From assembly GCF_028475105.1 (NCBI RefSeq), contig NZ_CP116936.1, positions 372,001 to 436,000 of the forward strand: a DNA stretch of 64,000 nt. The letters are read 5' to 3'. The notes beneath the pieces were generated by a model. The model was given only the letters and a program-made list of their open reading frames with translations. It did not search any database and had not been told where the DNA came from. Positions 45,191-55,530 of the stretch are shown here, one piece after another. The stretch is from Micromonospora sp. LH3U1 (GTDB lineage: Bacteria; Actinomycetota; Actinomycetes; Mycobacteriales; Micromonosporaceae). Every line of letters starts with the position of its first letter. The stretch's first letter is position 1. The position numbers and the translations under genes were made by a program.

Positions 45191-45798
45191 CGCTCGACGA
45201 GAGTCAGGCGCGGTACGTCGAGGGGATCACCCGGCTGCTATCGGCCGGAGAGCGGGTGCGTGCGGTGGCCCGGGTCCGAGCGGGCGGAGGTCTGACCCCG
45301 GCGGCGCCCCCGCAGCCGGCGGCGCCACCTGCCCCGGGTGGGCCGGGCTTACTGGGTGCCCTGCTCAACGTGCTGTCGCCGAACATCACCTTTGGTCGGG
45401 CGGACGGGGCCGTCGACTGGCTCTTCTTCGGTGTCGGAGGTCGAGGCGAACCAGGTTCACAGGCGTCCCTGCTGCACCACGCCCTGACCGTTGCGGCGAA
45501 GGGTTCCGGCGTCCGGGACCTCGTGCTGGGGGTCACCGATCAGCGGTTGCTGCTCGGCGCGACAGCACCGGTCGGGCTGCTCTCCAGCTCAGCGGCGGAT
45601 GAACGGGCGCAGACCGACGTCGAACTGCTCGGGTCGGTGCCGCGCACGACCGTAGCCGCCCGGGTCGGACGGTACCGGTTGAACTGGAAGCGGCTGCGGA
45701 TCGACTTCGCCGACGGTTCGTGGCTGTCGTTCCACGTGCCGCTGGCTGACTCCGGCCGCCCCCTGCGGGAGGTCGCGGCGGCCCTGTCAGCCGGCTGA
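45187..45798 (+). CDS. Hypothetical protein with PH-like domain, WXG cassette partner
   Basis: 203 aa. A helical N-terminus (ESQARYVEGITRLLSAGERVRAV) is followed by a Pro/Ala linker and a beta-rich region with a PH-like strand pattern (VLGVTDQRLLLGA; VPRTTVAARVGRYRLNWKRLRIDFADGSWLSFHV, broken into strands). No enzymatic motif. It is the fourth gene of the cassette with 4-nt coupling to the YbaB-like gene. The 3' end overlaps the convergent HelD gene by 12 nt. Confidence 0.65.
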   Translation: MTLDESQARYVEGITRLLSAGERVRAVARVRAGGGLTPAAPPQPAAPPAPGGPGLLGALLNVLSPNITFGRADGAVDWLFFGVGGRGEPGSQASLLHHALTVAAKGSGVRDLVLGVTDQRLLLGATAPVGLLSSSAADERAQTDVELLGSVPRTTVAARVGRYRLNWKRLRIDFADGSWLSFHVPLADSGRPLREVAAALSAG

Positions 45799-48072
45799 GC
45801 CGCCGACGAGCGGGGCGGGCAGCGGCTCGTGGTGCAGCACCGCCAGCCGGGACACCGCGCGAGTGAGCACCACGTACAGCCGGTGCAGCCCGCGCGGCTC
45901 GGCCGCGACGATCGCGGCCGGCTCGACCACCACCACATGGTCGTACTCCAAGCCCTTGACCAGCGTCGCGGGCACCACGGTGACCCGCTCCGCGGTCGCC
46001 ACGTCGTCGGCGGTCGCGGTCGCGACACCGGCGGCGGCCAGCGCCGCACGCAGCCCGTCGACCGCGTCGTCCGCGGCGATCACACCGACCGAGCCGTCGT
46101 GCGCGAGCGCCGCGCGCACCTCGGCGACCGTCGCCGAGGTCAGGTCGGTCACCGTACGCACGTCCAGGCCGCCGTCGTGACGCAGCGACTCGGCCGGCGG
46201 TACGTCCACCGCCAGCGCCGGCAGCAGCAGGTTCGCGAACGCGACCACCGCGGCGGGCACCCGGAAACCGATCGTCAACGGGACCACCACGGCGTCCGGC
46301 TTGCCCAGATGAGCAAGGGACTCGCGCCAGTCCGTCGCCGCCCACGGCGCGGTGCCCTGGGCGAGGTCACCGAGGAGGGTGACCGAGCCGTGCTCGCTGC
46401 GCCGGGCGATGGCCCGACACTGCATCGGGGAGAGGTCCTGCGCCTCGTCCACCACCACGTGCCCGAACCCGGAAGGCCGTTCCAGCAGCCCGGTCGCCTC
46501 GTCGATCAGCACGGCGTCAGCGGTGGTCCAGCGGGCCGCCTTCGGGGTGCGAGCAGGCTTCGCCCAGGTCAGCAGCGCCTGCTCGGTGTCGCTGAGCAGC
46601 CCGTCCGCCGCGGCGGCGAGCCGGCCCGGATCGGAGAGCAGGCCGTGTACCAGCCCTTCGGGGGTGAGCGCCGGCCATACCGCGTCCAGGAAGTCCATCA
46701 CCGGCTGGCAGCGGCCCATCCGACGCAGCCAGGCATCGCTGGGCGACTCCGCCCGCCGCGCCTCGGCCTGCCGTTGCAGCAGGCTCACCACCCGTGCCCG
46801 AACCCGTTCCCGGCCTGTGCCGTACGGCAACCCTTCCCGGCGGGTCTCATCGACGATCCGATGCAACGGCTCCAACCCGATCCGCCACCGGAACGACCCG
46901 TCCGACACCGTGATCGAGTCGGTCGGCGTACCGATCTGTGCCTGCACCGCGCGCCGCAGCACGCTCGCCATCCGTACGTCGTGCTTGAGCGCGGCGACCG
47001 CCGACGCCTCGACCGCCCGGACCGACACCCGAGAGATCAACTCCTCCACCGTGGCCTGCTCGACCTCAACCTCACCGAGCGCCGGCAGCACCGCCGCGAT
47101 GTACGACAGGAACGCCCTGTTCGGCCCCACGATCAGCACGCCCGCCCGCCGCAATCGCTCCCGGTGCAGATAGAGCAGGTACGCGGCCCGGTGCAGGCCG
47201 ACCGCCGTCTTCCCGGTACCCGGAGCTCCCTGCACACAGATCGAGTCGGCGAGATCAGCCCGGACCAGTTCGTCCTGCTCCGGCTGGATGGTGGCCACGA
47301 TGTCCCGCATCGGCCCGACGCGCGGTCGTTCGATCTCGGCGGTGAGAATTCGACTGGTCGTGCCCAGTTCCTCGCCCCGATCCAGACGCTCATCCTCGAA
47401 GCTGGTCAGCACCCCGTTGCTGAACCCGAACCGGCGCCGGACCGCCACGCCCTGCGGATCCCGCGCGCTGGCCCGGTAGAACGATCGGGAGACCGGCGCC
47501 CGCCAGTCCAACACCAGCGGCTCGCCGCGCTCGTCGGAGACGTGCCGCCGCCCCACGTGATACCGCCGACCGTCATGATCCGTGCTGCTCGCGCCCGGGC
47601 CCTCGCCGCTGGTCGCGCCCGCCGTGGCGTCGCGCTCCGGGGTGTCGCGGTCTCGGGTGTTGCGCTCCGGGGTGTCGCGGTCTTTGCTGGCGTGGTCCGT
47701 GGTGGTGCGGTCAGTGGTGGTGCGGTCTGTGGTGGTGCGGTCAGTGGTGGTGCGGTCAGTGGTGGTGCGGTCCGTGGTGGTGCGGGCCGGGGTGTTTTGG
47801 TCCGTGCTGTCGTGTTCTGCAGTCTCGGCGAAGTCGAGGCGGCCGAAGAAGAGCGGCGTGGTCGGATCGTCAGCCAGCTCAGCCACCCGACGGGCCAGGG
47901 TGCGGCCCAGCGTCTCCGCGGCGTAAGCGTCGCCGGCCACCTGGTCACCAGTGGAGAAGAGGGCTTCGGCTCGCTCCCGCATCCGCCGTAGCGCCGCCCG
48001 GGAGGTGGCCAGGTGCGCGCGCTCGGCGGCCAGATCCGTGTCGAGGTGGGTGTCGAGGTCAAGTGCGGGCAT
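45787..48072 (-). CDS. helD: HelD-like RNA polymerase-associated motor ATPase with RTTTD repeat insert
   Basis: 761 aa. SF1 helicase core: Walker A GAPGTGKT (282-289), Walker B VVVDEAQDLS, GLEYDHVVVVEP and LYVVLTRAVSRL near the C-terminus. An N-terminal coiled coil (about 10-65) and VLDWRAPVSRSFY mark the actinobacterial HelD family, which removes or recycles RNA polymerase, in some species relieving rifampicin. Odd feature: residues 97-126 are six exact RTTTD-type pentapeptides followed by DRDTPER repeats, placed where HelD inserts its secondary-channel arm region. Start ATG 48072, weak GGGA ribosome-binding site. Whether it is HelD or the resistance variant HelR cannot be decided here. Confidence 0.88.
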   Translation of the reverse strand: MPALDLDTHLDTDLAAERAHLATSRAALRRMRERAEALFSTGDQVAGDAYAAETLGRTLARRVAELADDPTTPLFFGRLDFAETAEHDSTDQNTPARTTTDRTTTDRTTTDRTTTDRTTTDRTTTDHASKDRDTPERNTRDRDTPERDATAGATSGEGPGASSTDHDGRRYHVGRRHVSDERGEPLVLDWRAPVSRSFYRASARDPQGVAVRRRFGFSNGVLTSFEDERLDRGEELGTTSRILTAEIERPRVGPMRDIVATIQPEQDELVRADLADSICVQGAPGTGKTAVGLHRAAYLLYLHRERLRRAGVLIVGPNRAFLSYIAAVLPALGEVEVEQATVEELISRVSVRAVEASAVAALKHDVRMASVLRRAVQAQIGTPTDSITVSDGSFRWRIGLEPLHRIVDETRREGLPYGTGRERVRARVVSLLQRQAEARRAESPSDAWLRRMGRCQPVMDFLDAVWPALTPEGLVHGLLSDPGRLAAAADGLLSDTEQALLTWAKPARTPKAARWTTADAVLIDEATGLLERPSGFGHVVVDEAQDLSPMQCRAIARRSEHGSVTLLGDLAQGTAPWAATDWRESLAHLGKPDAVVVPLTIGFRVPAAVVAFANLLLPALAVDVPPAESLRHDGGLDVRTVTDLTSATVAEVRAALAHDGSVGVIAADDAVDGLRAALAAAGVATATADDVATAERVTVVPATLVKGLEYDHVVVVEPAAIVAAEPRGLHRLYVVLTRAVSRLAVLHHEPLPAPLVGGSAG
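47701..47790. repeat. 15-bp tandem repeat, six units, in the HelD N-terminal region
   Basis: GGTGGTGCGGTCAGT recurs exactly every 15 bp from 47701 to about 47790, with variants in the third, fifth and last units, encoding RTTTD. A neighbouring looser repeat at 47632-47692 encodes DTPER. The length is divisible by three, so copy number can vary without breaking the frame. Confidence 0.93.
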
Positions 48073-48892
48073 GCTGACGTCCCATCGTTCACATCTGCTG
48101 CGCGCTCGCGTGTCCGGGGGCGGATGGCCGGCACCGGCGCGAAGACGTCCGTTCCGGTGCAGCTCACCTCGGCCGTCAAGCGGGCTACAACCTTACGCTC
48201 CCAGGCCCACGCCTTCCACCGAATTACCCATGCAACCACCCGTCCGAGATGGCGTGTTGCCGGGTGGGGCGGCGCCGAGATGGCGTGTTGCCAGTGGGAC
48301 GGCACCGAGAGCGGCGCCTGTGCCGGGTAGGGCGGCGCCGAGGTCGGTGTCGGGTGGGACGGCGTCGGGTGGGACGGCGTCGGGTGGGACGGCGTCGAGG
48401 TCCGCGTGGTGCGCCGAGGTGGGCGTGGCGCGGGGTGGGACGGGGTCGAGATGAGGGCCGTGCACCGAGGTGGGCGTGTTGTCGCGTGGTGCGTCGCCGA
48501 GGTGGGCGTGGCGCCGGGTGGGGTGCCCCGGATGGGGGCGGCCCCGGGTGGTGCGGTGGGCCCAGGGTGGTGCGGTGGCTCCTGGTGGGGGGTGGGGGTG
48601 TCGGATGGTGGTGGCTCCTGGTGGGGCGGTGTCGGGGTGATGCGGTAGTCGTGGTGGGCGTGGTTCGCGTAGTGCGTCGCCGAGTTCGGCGCGGTGTCAG
48701 GTGAGGCAGCGCCGAGGTGGGCGCCGTGCCGAGTGGAACCGCACCGATGGGACGTGCCGAGGTGGCACGGTGCCGGCGGGTCGGACCGTCTCATTGGGCG
48801 GCCGCTGGGCACGGCCCGGGGGGCTGGTGCGCGTCAGGTGCGGCCCTGTGTGTCTGGTCCCGGTCTTGGGTGGCGAAGGTGCTTGCCAGTCA
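48073..48892. repeat. G-rich degenerate repeat tract without a convincing gene
   Basis: 820 bp between helD and the HNH gene. From 48240 to 48790 the plus strand is built from imperfect units around GCCGAGGTGGGCGT and GGGTGGGACGGC, including three exact 15-bp CGTCGGGTGGGACGG copies at about 48346-48400, with G-triplets throughout. Frames on both strands are His/Pro- or Gly/Trp/Arg-rich and have no plausible starts or ribosome-binding sites. Looks like expanded and decaying repeats; the G-triplets could form quadruplexes. Confidence 0.75.
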
Positions 48893-50143
48893 TCAGCAGC
48901 GCCGGTGGTAGAGGTTGCGTTGTGCCGTGCGCAGCGGATCGAGCCAGCGGGGCGGGAGGAAGTCGGGCCGGCCATCCGGAGCGATGCGGACCGTCCAGTC
49001 ACCGCGGTGGACGAGCCGGTGGTGGTAGCCGCAGAGCAGCACGGCGTTGCCCAGCGCCGTCGCTCCACCCTCGGCCCAGTGTCGGATGTGGTGACCGTCG
49101 CACCACCGGGACGGCCGATCACAGCCAGGAAAGGCGCAGCCACCGTCACGCAGCACCAGCGCGCGGCGCAGCGGGCCCGTGAAGAGCCGGCGCTGGCGCC
49201 CGACGTCCAAGACCTGACTGTTGCCGCCCAGCACGGCAGGCAGCACGCCCGCGTCGCAGGCGAGACGGCGGATCGCGCCCGGTGTGAGGGGCGCTCCGGT
49301 CTCCAGAGTGCCGGCACGTGCGCCGCTGACCAGGTCATCCAGCGAGACGGTCACCACGAGCTGCGGCCGGTCCCCGCCATTGTCGGGCAACTGACCGGTG
49401 CGCAGCGCCAATCGACAGACCTCGCCCAGCGCGTCGGCGCGGCGCTGACCGGGGCTGCGGTCGTCGTGCTCACCGGCCGGTGCGCAGAGCGGATCGATTG
49501 CCTCGCGCAGCAGACTCGCGGTCTCGGTGTCGAGGTTTCCGCTGAGGCGTACCTGCCCGTTCTGCTGATCGGAGAGCGTGACGTGCCGACGAGCCTTGGC
49601 TCGCTCGGTGGCCCGTTCGAGGGCCGCCAGCTCGGCTTGATCGGCCAAGTCCGGTGCGACGTGCGTGAGGATGCGCTCCCCGAGCCGGCCCAGGATGGTC
49701 GGATCGAAACGGTCGGCCCAGGCGATCAGCAGTGCGGTGGCCTTGTCTGCCACCTCCGGACCAGCCTCGGCCGGAAGGGCCGCGATTGTCTCTGCCACCA
49801 CCCGACTCTGCTCGATGGTGATGGCGCCGCTGAGCAGCGCGTCGCGCACTGCCGGTGGAGCGGCATCGACGGTGGCGGCGAGCTGGACCAGTTGGCGCGC
49901 GGAGCGACCGGAGACCCGGAGCCGCTCCCGCAGCCAGACGGCCGTGGACGAGGCACCCTGGGCGACCGCCGGGCCGCGGGCATCCAACTCGCGCACCAGA
50001 CCGAGCTGGACGGCGGCCAGCCGCTGCGCCACCACGTGCGTCGCATCGAGGGACGCGAGTAACTCGTCGTCAGAGAGTGCCCACAGCGAGGCCTGAGCGC
50101 AGTCGCCGACGGCACCACCCGCCTGCGCCAACGCTCTCAACAT
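48893..50143 (-). CDS. DUF222 HNH endonuclease family protein
   Basis: 416 aa. The N-terminal DUF222 region (LRERLRVSGRSARQLVQLA; LLSGAITIEQSRVV) is followed by a zinc-type HNH nuclease: CAFPGCDRP, CDGHHIRHWAEGG, NAVLLCGYHHRLVH, all four zinc cysteines/histidines and the catalytic His present. The family (REP13E12-like) is multicopy and mobile in actinobacteria. Codon 28 is TTA (50062-50060), the bldA-type codon and very rare here, suggesting horizontal origin. Repeats flank the gene on both sides. Confidence 0.92.
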   Translation of the reverse strand: MLRALAQAGGAVGDCAQASLWALSDDELLASLDATHVVAQRLAAVQLGLVRELDARGPAVAQGASSTAVWLRERLRVSGRSARQLVQLAATVDAAPPAVRDALLSGAITIEQSRVVAETIAALPAEAGPEVADKATALLIAWADRFDPTILGRLGERILTHVAPDLADQAELAALERATERAKARRHVTLSDQQNGQVRLSGNLDTETASLLREAIDPLCAPAGEHDDRSPGQRRADALGEVCRLALRTGQLPDNGGDRPQLVVTVSLDDLVSGARAGTLETGAPLTPGAIRRLACDAGVLPAVLGGNSQVLDVGRQRRLFTGPLRRALVLRDGGCAFPGCDRPSRWCDGHHIRHWAEGGATALGNAVLLCGYHHRLVHRGDWTVRIAPDGRPDFLPPRWLDPLRTAQRNLYHRRC

Positions 50144-50301
50144 GGAGACAGAATAGAACGTACGTACGACACTTTCTGTCCATGTTGATCAATGCCTCAG
50201 TTGCGCATTGGCCGATCGTCCTAATCCGCCGACGCCCGCTCGCGCTGCTGCCCGGCAACCGGCACCCAGCTCGCTGAGCCCCCCGCGCCCCTCGCCGGTC
50301 G

Positions 50302-50522
50302 CGCCCGTCGCCCGCTGGTCGCGCCCGAGCCTGCCGCCCGTCCGTCTCGCCCGTCGCCCGTATCGCCCGTCGCCCGCCAGCCGTCGCCCGCCAGCCGTCG
50401 CCCGTCGCCCGCCAGCCGTCGCCCGTCGCCCGCCAGCCGTCGCCCGTCGCCCGCCAGCCGTCGCCCGTCGCCCGCCAGCCGTCGCCCGTCGCCCGCTGGT
50501 CGCGCCCGAGCCTGCCGCCCGT
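50302..50522. repeat. 21-bp tandem array flanked by 40-bp direct repeats
   Basis: Two exact 40-bp copies (50302-50341 and 50483-50522) flank an array of the unit TCGCCCGTCGCCCGCCAGCCG: five full copies (starting 50363, 50398, 50419, 50440, 50461) and one 14-bp partial. It lies in the 505-bp gap between the HNH and ArsR-like genes. No spacer variation, so not CRISPR. The remaining gap sequence (50144-50301 and 50523-50648) holds no gene. Confidence 0.9.
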
Positions 50523-50648
50523 TCGTCGCGCCCGTTCGTCGCGCCTGCCCAGGTCTCTGTCGGAAATTGAGTCGGTTGCCGAAGCGGCAAGGTTGCCTGG
50601 AACGCGGGGGTGATGGCGGGTCGGGGGACCGGCCGGGATCATGGACTC

Positions 50649-51233
50649 ATGACCGAGGCCCGCCCCGATTCGCGTCGGATGACGATCAGCGACCCGCAGG
50701 TGATGCGGGCGATGGCCCATCCGGCCCGGATCGCGATCATGGAGTACCTGAGTAGCCGCGAGAGCGGTGGGACCGCCACCGAGTGCGCCGAGATCGTCGG
50801 GCTGTCGCCGAGCGCGACCAGTTATCACCTGCGTGCGCTGGCGAAGTTCGGCCTGGTCGAGCATGCGCCGAGCCGGGGGGACGCGCGCGAGCGGCTGTGG
50901 CGCGTGCCGAGTGCGAGTGTGATGGTCGAGGCGGGTCGCGATGCCGGGCCTGAGGCGCGCGCGGCCGAGCAGGCGCTGGTGGAGGCGCATGCGGTTCGGG
51001 CCATGGAGCGGACCCGGGACTGGCTGCGGCGCGCTGGGGACGAGCCTGCCGAGTGGTACGACACGGCGCTGTTCCACGACACGCTGCTGCTGCTGACCGC
51101 CGAGGAATTGGCCGAGGTGAACGAGGCGGTCGTGGCGTTACTCGGGCGGTACCGCTTGCGCCGGCGCCAGGCCGATCCGCCGCCGGGGGCGCGCACTGTC
51201 GCCGTGCAGTACCGGACGGTGCCGCTGGCATAG
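50649..51233 (+). CDS. ArsR-like winged-helix regulator
   Basis: 194 aa from the ATG at 50649. HTH domain: VMRAMAHPARIAIMEYL, then GTATECAEIVGLSPSATSYHLRALAKFGLVE and a C-terminal helical region of about 100 residues. Codon 164 is TTA (51138-51140), one of only two TTA codons noticed in coding sequence. It ends 43 nt before the MFS gene, whose promoter carries a long inverted repeat, so it probably controls that transporter. Effector unknown; no metal-binding cysteines. Confidence 0.88.
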   Translation: MTEARPDSRRMTISDPQVMRAMAHPARIAIMEYLSSRESGGTATECAEIVGLSPSATSYHLRALAKFGLVEHAPSRGDARERLWRVPSASVMVEAGRDAGPEARAAEQALVEAHAVRAMERTRDWLRRAGDEPAEWYDTALFHDTLLLLTAEELAEVNEAVVALLGRYRLRRRQADPPPGARTVAVQYRTVPLA

Positions 51234-51250
51234 CTGGGGGTTGCGTCGAT

Positions 51251-51276
51251 CAGTTGTGAAGGATTATTTTCGAAGT

Positions 51277-51292
<16 letters not shown>
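51251..51292. promoter_or_regulatory. 13-bp inverted repeat spanning the MFS promoter and start codon
   Basis: CAGTTGTGAAGGA (51251-51263) and TCCTTCACAACTG (51280-51292) are exact inverses separated by 16 bp. A TATTTT -10 (51265-51270) and the ATG at 51277 lie between them, with no ribosome-binding site, so the mRNA is probably leaderless. It shares CTTCACAACT with the GbsR operator region at 2730-2739. Confidence 0.7.
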
Positions 51293-53507
<2,215 letters not shown>

Positions 53508-53520
53508 CCAGCGAGAGCCG

Positions 53521-53568
53521 GCCGACCGAGCAGCCGGCCGACCGAGCAGCCGGCCGACCGAGCAGCCG
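53521..53568. repeat. Three perfect 16-bp tandem repeats after mqnA
   Basis: GCCGACCGAGCAGCCG occurs three times in a row in the 68-bp gap between the convergent mqnA and serine hydrolase genes. Possible slippage product; no hairpin is needed to explain it. Confidence 0.85.
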
Positions 53569-53575
53569 GAGCGGG

Positions 53576-54538
53576 TCAGGTGCCGGGGCGCAGGAGCGCC
53601 TCGGTGATCTTCTCGCAGTTCTTCATGCCGTAGTCGTAGCCCATGTTGATCGGGTACTTGACCATCACGCCCATCGTCCAGGTGTCACCGATGGCCAGGC
53701 AGTTGATGTGCATCTCCTGCTCTCTGGTCCGGTCGATCCACCCGTTCTTGATGGCGATCTGCTTCTGCTCGGCAGCCGGGAAGGCCTTGCGGATGCCGAA
53801 GTCGCCCGCGCCGCGAACGAGCTTCATCTCGTTGAGCAGCCACTTGGTCCATTTCGGCCCGGCGGCGGTGCCGGTGGCGATGCAGTTGCCCAGGCGGGCG
53901 GTGTCCCGGGGGGAGAGAGCCGTGCGGCTCCAACCGCGGTCGGGAGCAACGCTGCTGTCGGTCAGCTTGCACATGGAGATCAGCCGCTTGATCGAGGCGT
54001 CCCGGCCGACCAGGTTGTAGAACTGTTCGGCTCGGGTGTTGTCGCTGTCCCGGATGATCCGCGTGGCGTCGGCGAGCTTCGCGTCGCTCGGCGTCTGGCC
54101 GGCGTCGGCCGAGCGACGCAGGTAGTCGGCGACGATCCAGGACTTGATCATTGAGGCGGTCGTGCTGGTCTCGCCCATGTTCTTGGAGCCGATGATCTTC
54201 CCGGTTCGACGGTCCAGCACGCTCCAGGAGTACCAGCCCTCAATGTCCAGGGTGAGGTCCTTGGCCACGAACGGCAGTGGCTCCAGCGACGGGCTGGGGC
54301 TCGGCGACGGCGAGGACGGCTGGCGGGCGCTGCGATCGGTGCCCGCGCCGGTGGGGCGGTCGCTCGTGGTGGTGCCGGCGTTGCCCCACTTGGCGGCGGC
54401 GGTCGACTCGAACGGCGACCCGGGCAGCAGTCGCAGTGACACCAGCACCATGCCGATCAGGATGACCGCGATGGCGATCAGCCGAAGCGGGGATGCCTCA
54501 CCGCCGCCGCGCCGGTCGGCCCGACGATTGCCGGCCAT
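53576..54538 (-). CDS. Membrane-anchored SxxK serine hydrolase, class A beta-lactamase fold
   Basis: 320 aa from the ATG at 54538. One N-terminal membrane helix (LIAIAVILIGMVLVSL), a Ser/Pro linker, then the catalytic fold with S129-M-I-K132, S165-D-N167 and K264-N-G266, the three active-site motifs of class A beta-lactamases and DD-peptidases. Tether and fold suggest an extracytoplasmic peptidoglycan or beta-lactam-acting enzyme. ATG overlaps the paralogue's stop by one base (TGATG). Confidence 0.87.
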   Translation of the reverse strand: MAGNRRADRRGGGEASPLRLIAIAVILIGMVLVSLRLLPGSPFESTAAAKWGNAGTTTSDRPTGAGTDRSARQPSSPSPSPSPSLEPLPFVAKDLTLDIEGWYSWSVLDRRTGKIIGSKNMGETSTTASMIKSWIVADYLRRSADAGQTPSDAKLADATRIIRDSDNTRAEQFYNLVGRDASIKRLISMCKLTDSSVAPDRGWSRTALSPRDTARLGNCIATGTAAGPKWTKWLLNEMKLVRGAGDFGIRKAFPAAEQKQIAIKNGWIDRTREQEMHINCLAIGDTWTMGVMVKYPINMGYDYGMKNCEKITEALLRPGT

Positions 54539-55530
54539 CAGAGCTTCCCGACCGGTTGCTGCGGCACCTTGAGCGCGGCACCCGGCTGCGGGGTGACCAA
54601 CTGGGTGGCGACGCTGGCGCAGACCTGCGCGCCGTAGTCCAGCCCGTTCTTGATCGAGTAACGCAGCATGACCGCGAGGCTCCACTTGTCGGTGACGGCA
54701 AGGCAGTTCACGTGCCAGTTGCCGTCGTAGTAGAGCGGCGTCCAGCCGTTTTTGATGCTGACCGGGCCCTGGGTGGTGATCGACTTCGGCAGGCCGTTGA
54801 TGATCCCCCATCGGCCACCACCGGACTTGAGCTTCTGGTCCTTGGCCGCGGTGGTGCCCTGCACCTTGCTCATCTCGCTGAGCACCCACTTTGTCCACTT
54901 CGGGCCGGCGGCCTTGCCGTCGGCGATGCACTCGCCGAGCCGGACGGCGTCCCGGGGGGACATGCGGGTGAAGCTCCAGTAGCCCTCGTACTTCGGCACG
55001 TTGCCGCGCTTGGTGTCGGTCAGCCCGCAGATCTTGATCGCCCGCTGGATCACCGGCCCCGGCTGGCCGCCCGCCGGCACCTTGTACGAGCCACCCGCGG
55101 CGGCGTAGACAAGGTTGGCCGCGTCGTCGTTGCTCTCCCGGATGGCGAGGCTGGCGGCCTTCTTCAGCGCCGCCGTCGGCTCCTTGTCCTTGAGCTGCCG
55201 CAGATAGTCCGAGACGATCCACGCCTTGATCATCGACTCGGTGGAGCTGGTCGCGGCCATGTTCGGCGACCCGGAGATCTTGCCGGTCTGCCGATCCAGC
55301 AGCGCCCACGAGAAGAAGTCGCCCTTGAAGCTCACCGACACCGGGCCGGCCGCCAGCGTGGGCGGTGGCGGTGGAGTGGGCGAGGGCGCGGCGACGGTCG
55401 AGGCGGCACCGCCGCCTCCGCCTCCGCTGCTGTCGCCGTCGGAGAGCCGGGCGTACGCGGTGGGGACCAGTAGGACGCCGCCGAGGAGGACTGCTGTGAT
55501 GGCGAGCACCATGGTCACGCGGGATCGCAT
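54538..55530 (-). CDS. Paralogous SxxK serine hydrolase with altered SDN motif
   Basis: 330 aa. An N-terminal signal/anchor helix is followed by a Gly/Pro linker and a domain clearly related to its downstream neighbour (SWALLDRQTGKISGS against SWSVLDRRTGKIIGS). S99-M-I-K102 and KNG are conserved, but the middle motif reads S133-N-D135 instead of SDN, so the acid/base Asn is replaced. Activity may be changed or lost. Same operon, one-nucleotide overlap. Confidence 0.85.
   Translation of the reverse strand: MRSRVTMVLAITAVLLGGVLLVPTAYARLSDGDSSGGGGGGAASTVAAPSPTPPPPPTLAAGPVSVSFKGDFFSWALLDRQTGKISGSPNMAATSSTESMIKAWIVSDYLRQLKDKEPTAALKKAASLAIRESNDDAANLVYAAAGGSYKVPAGGQPGPVIQRAIKICGLTDTKRGNVPKYEGYWSFTRMSPRDAVRLGECIADGKAAGPKWTKWVLSEMSKVQGTTAAKDQKLKSGGGRWGIINGLPKSITTQGPVSIKNGWTPLYYDGNWHVNCLAVTDKWSLAVMLRYSIKNGLDYGAQVCASVATQLVTPQPGAALKVPQQPVGKL

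Noticed and set aside
47406..48812. Long minus-strand frame upstream of and overlapping helD, His/Pro-rich
   Set aside because: It is created by the low-complexity repeat tract and runs into HelD in another frame; no ribosome-binding site and no family resemblance.
48893..50143. DUF222-HNH gene as an intein or group I intron homing endonuclease
   Set aside because: It is a free-standing gene with the DUF222 domain and no host gene or splice-like boundaries around it.
50363..50481. CRISPR-like array
   Set aside because: The 21-bp units abut directly without variable spacers and no cas genes are present; it is a simple tandem array.
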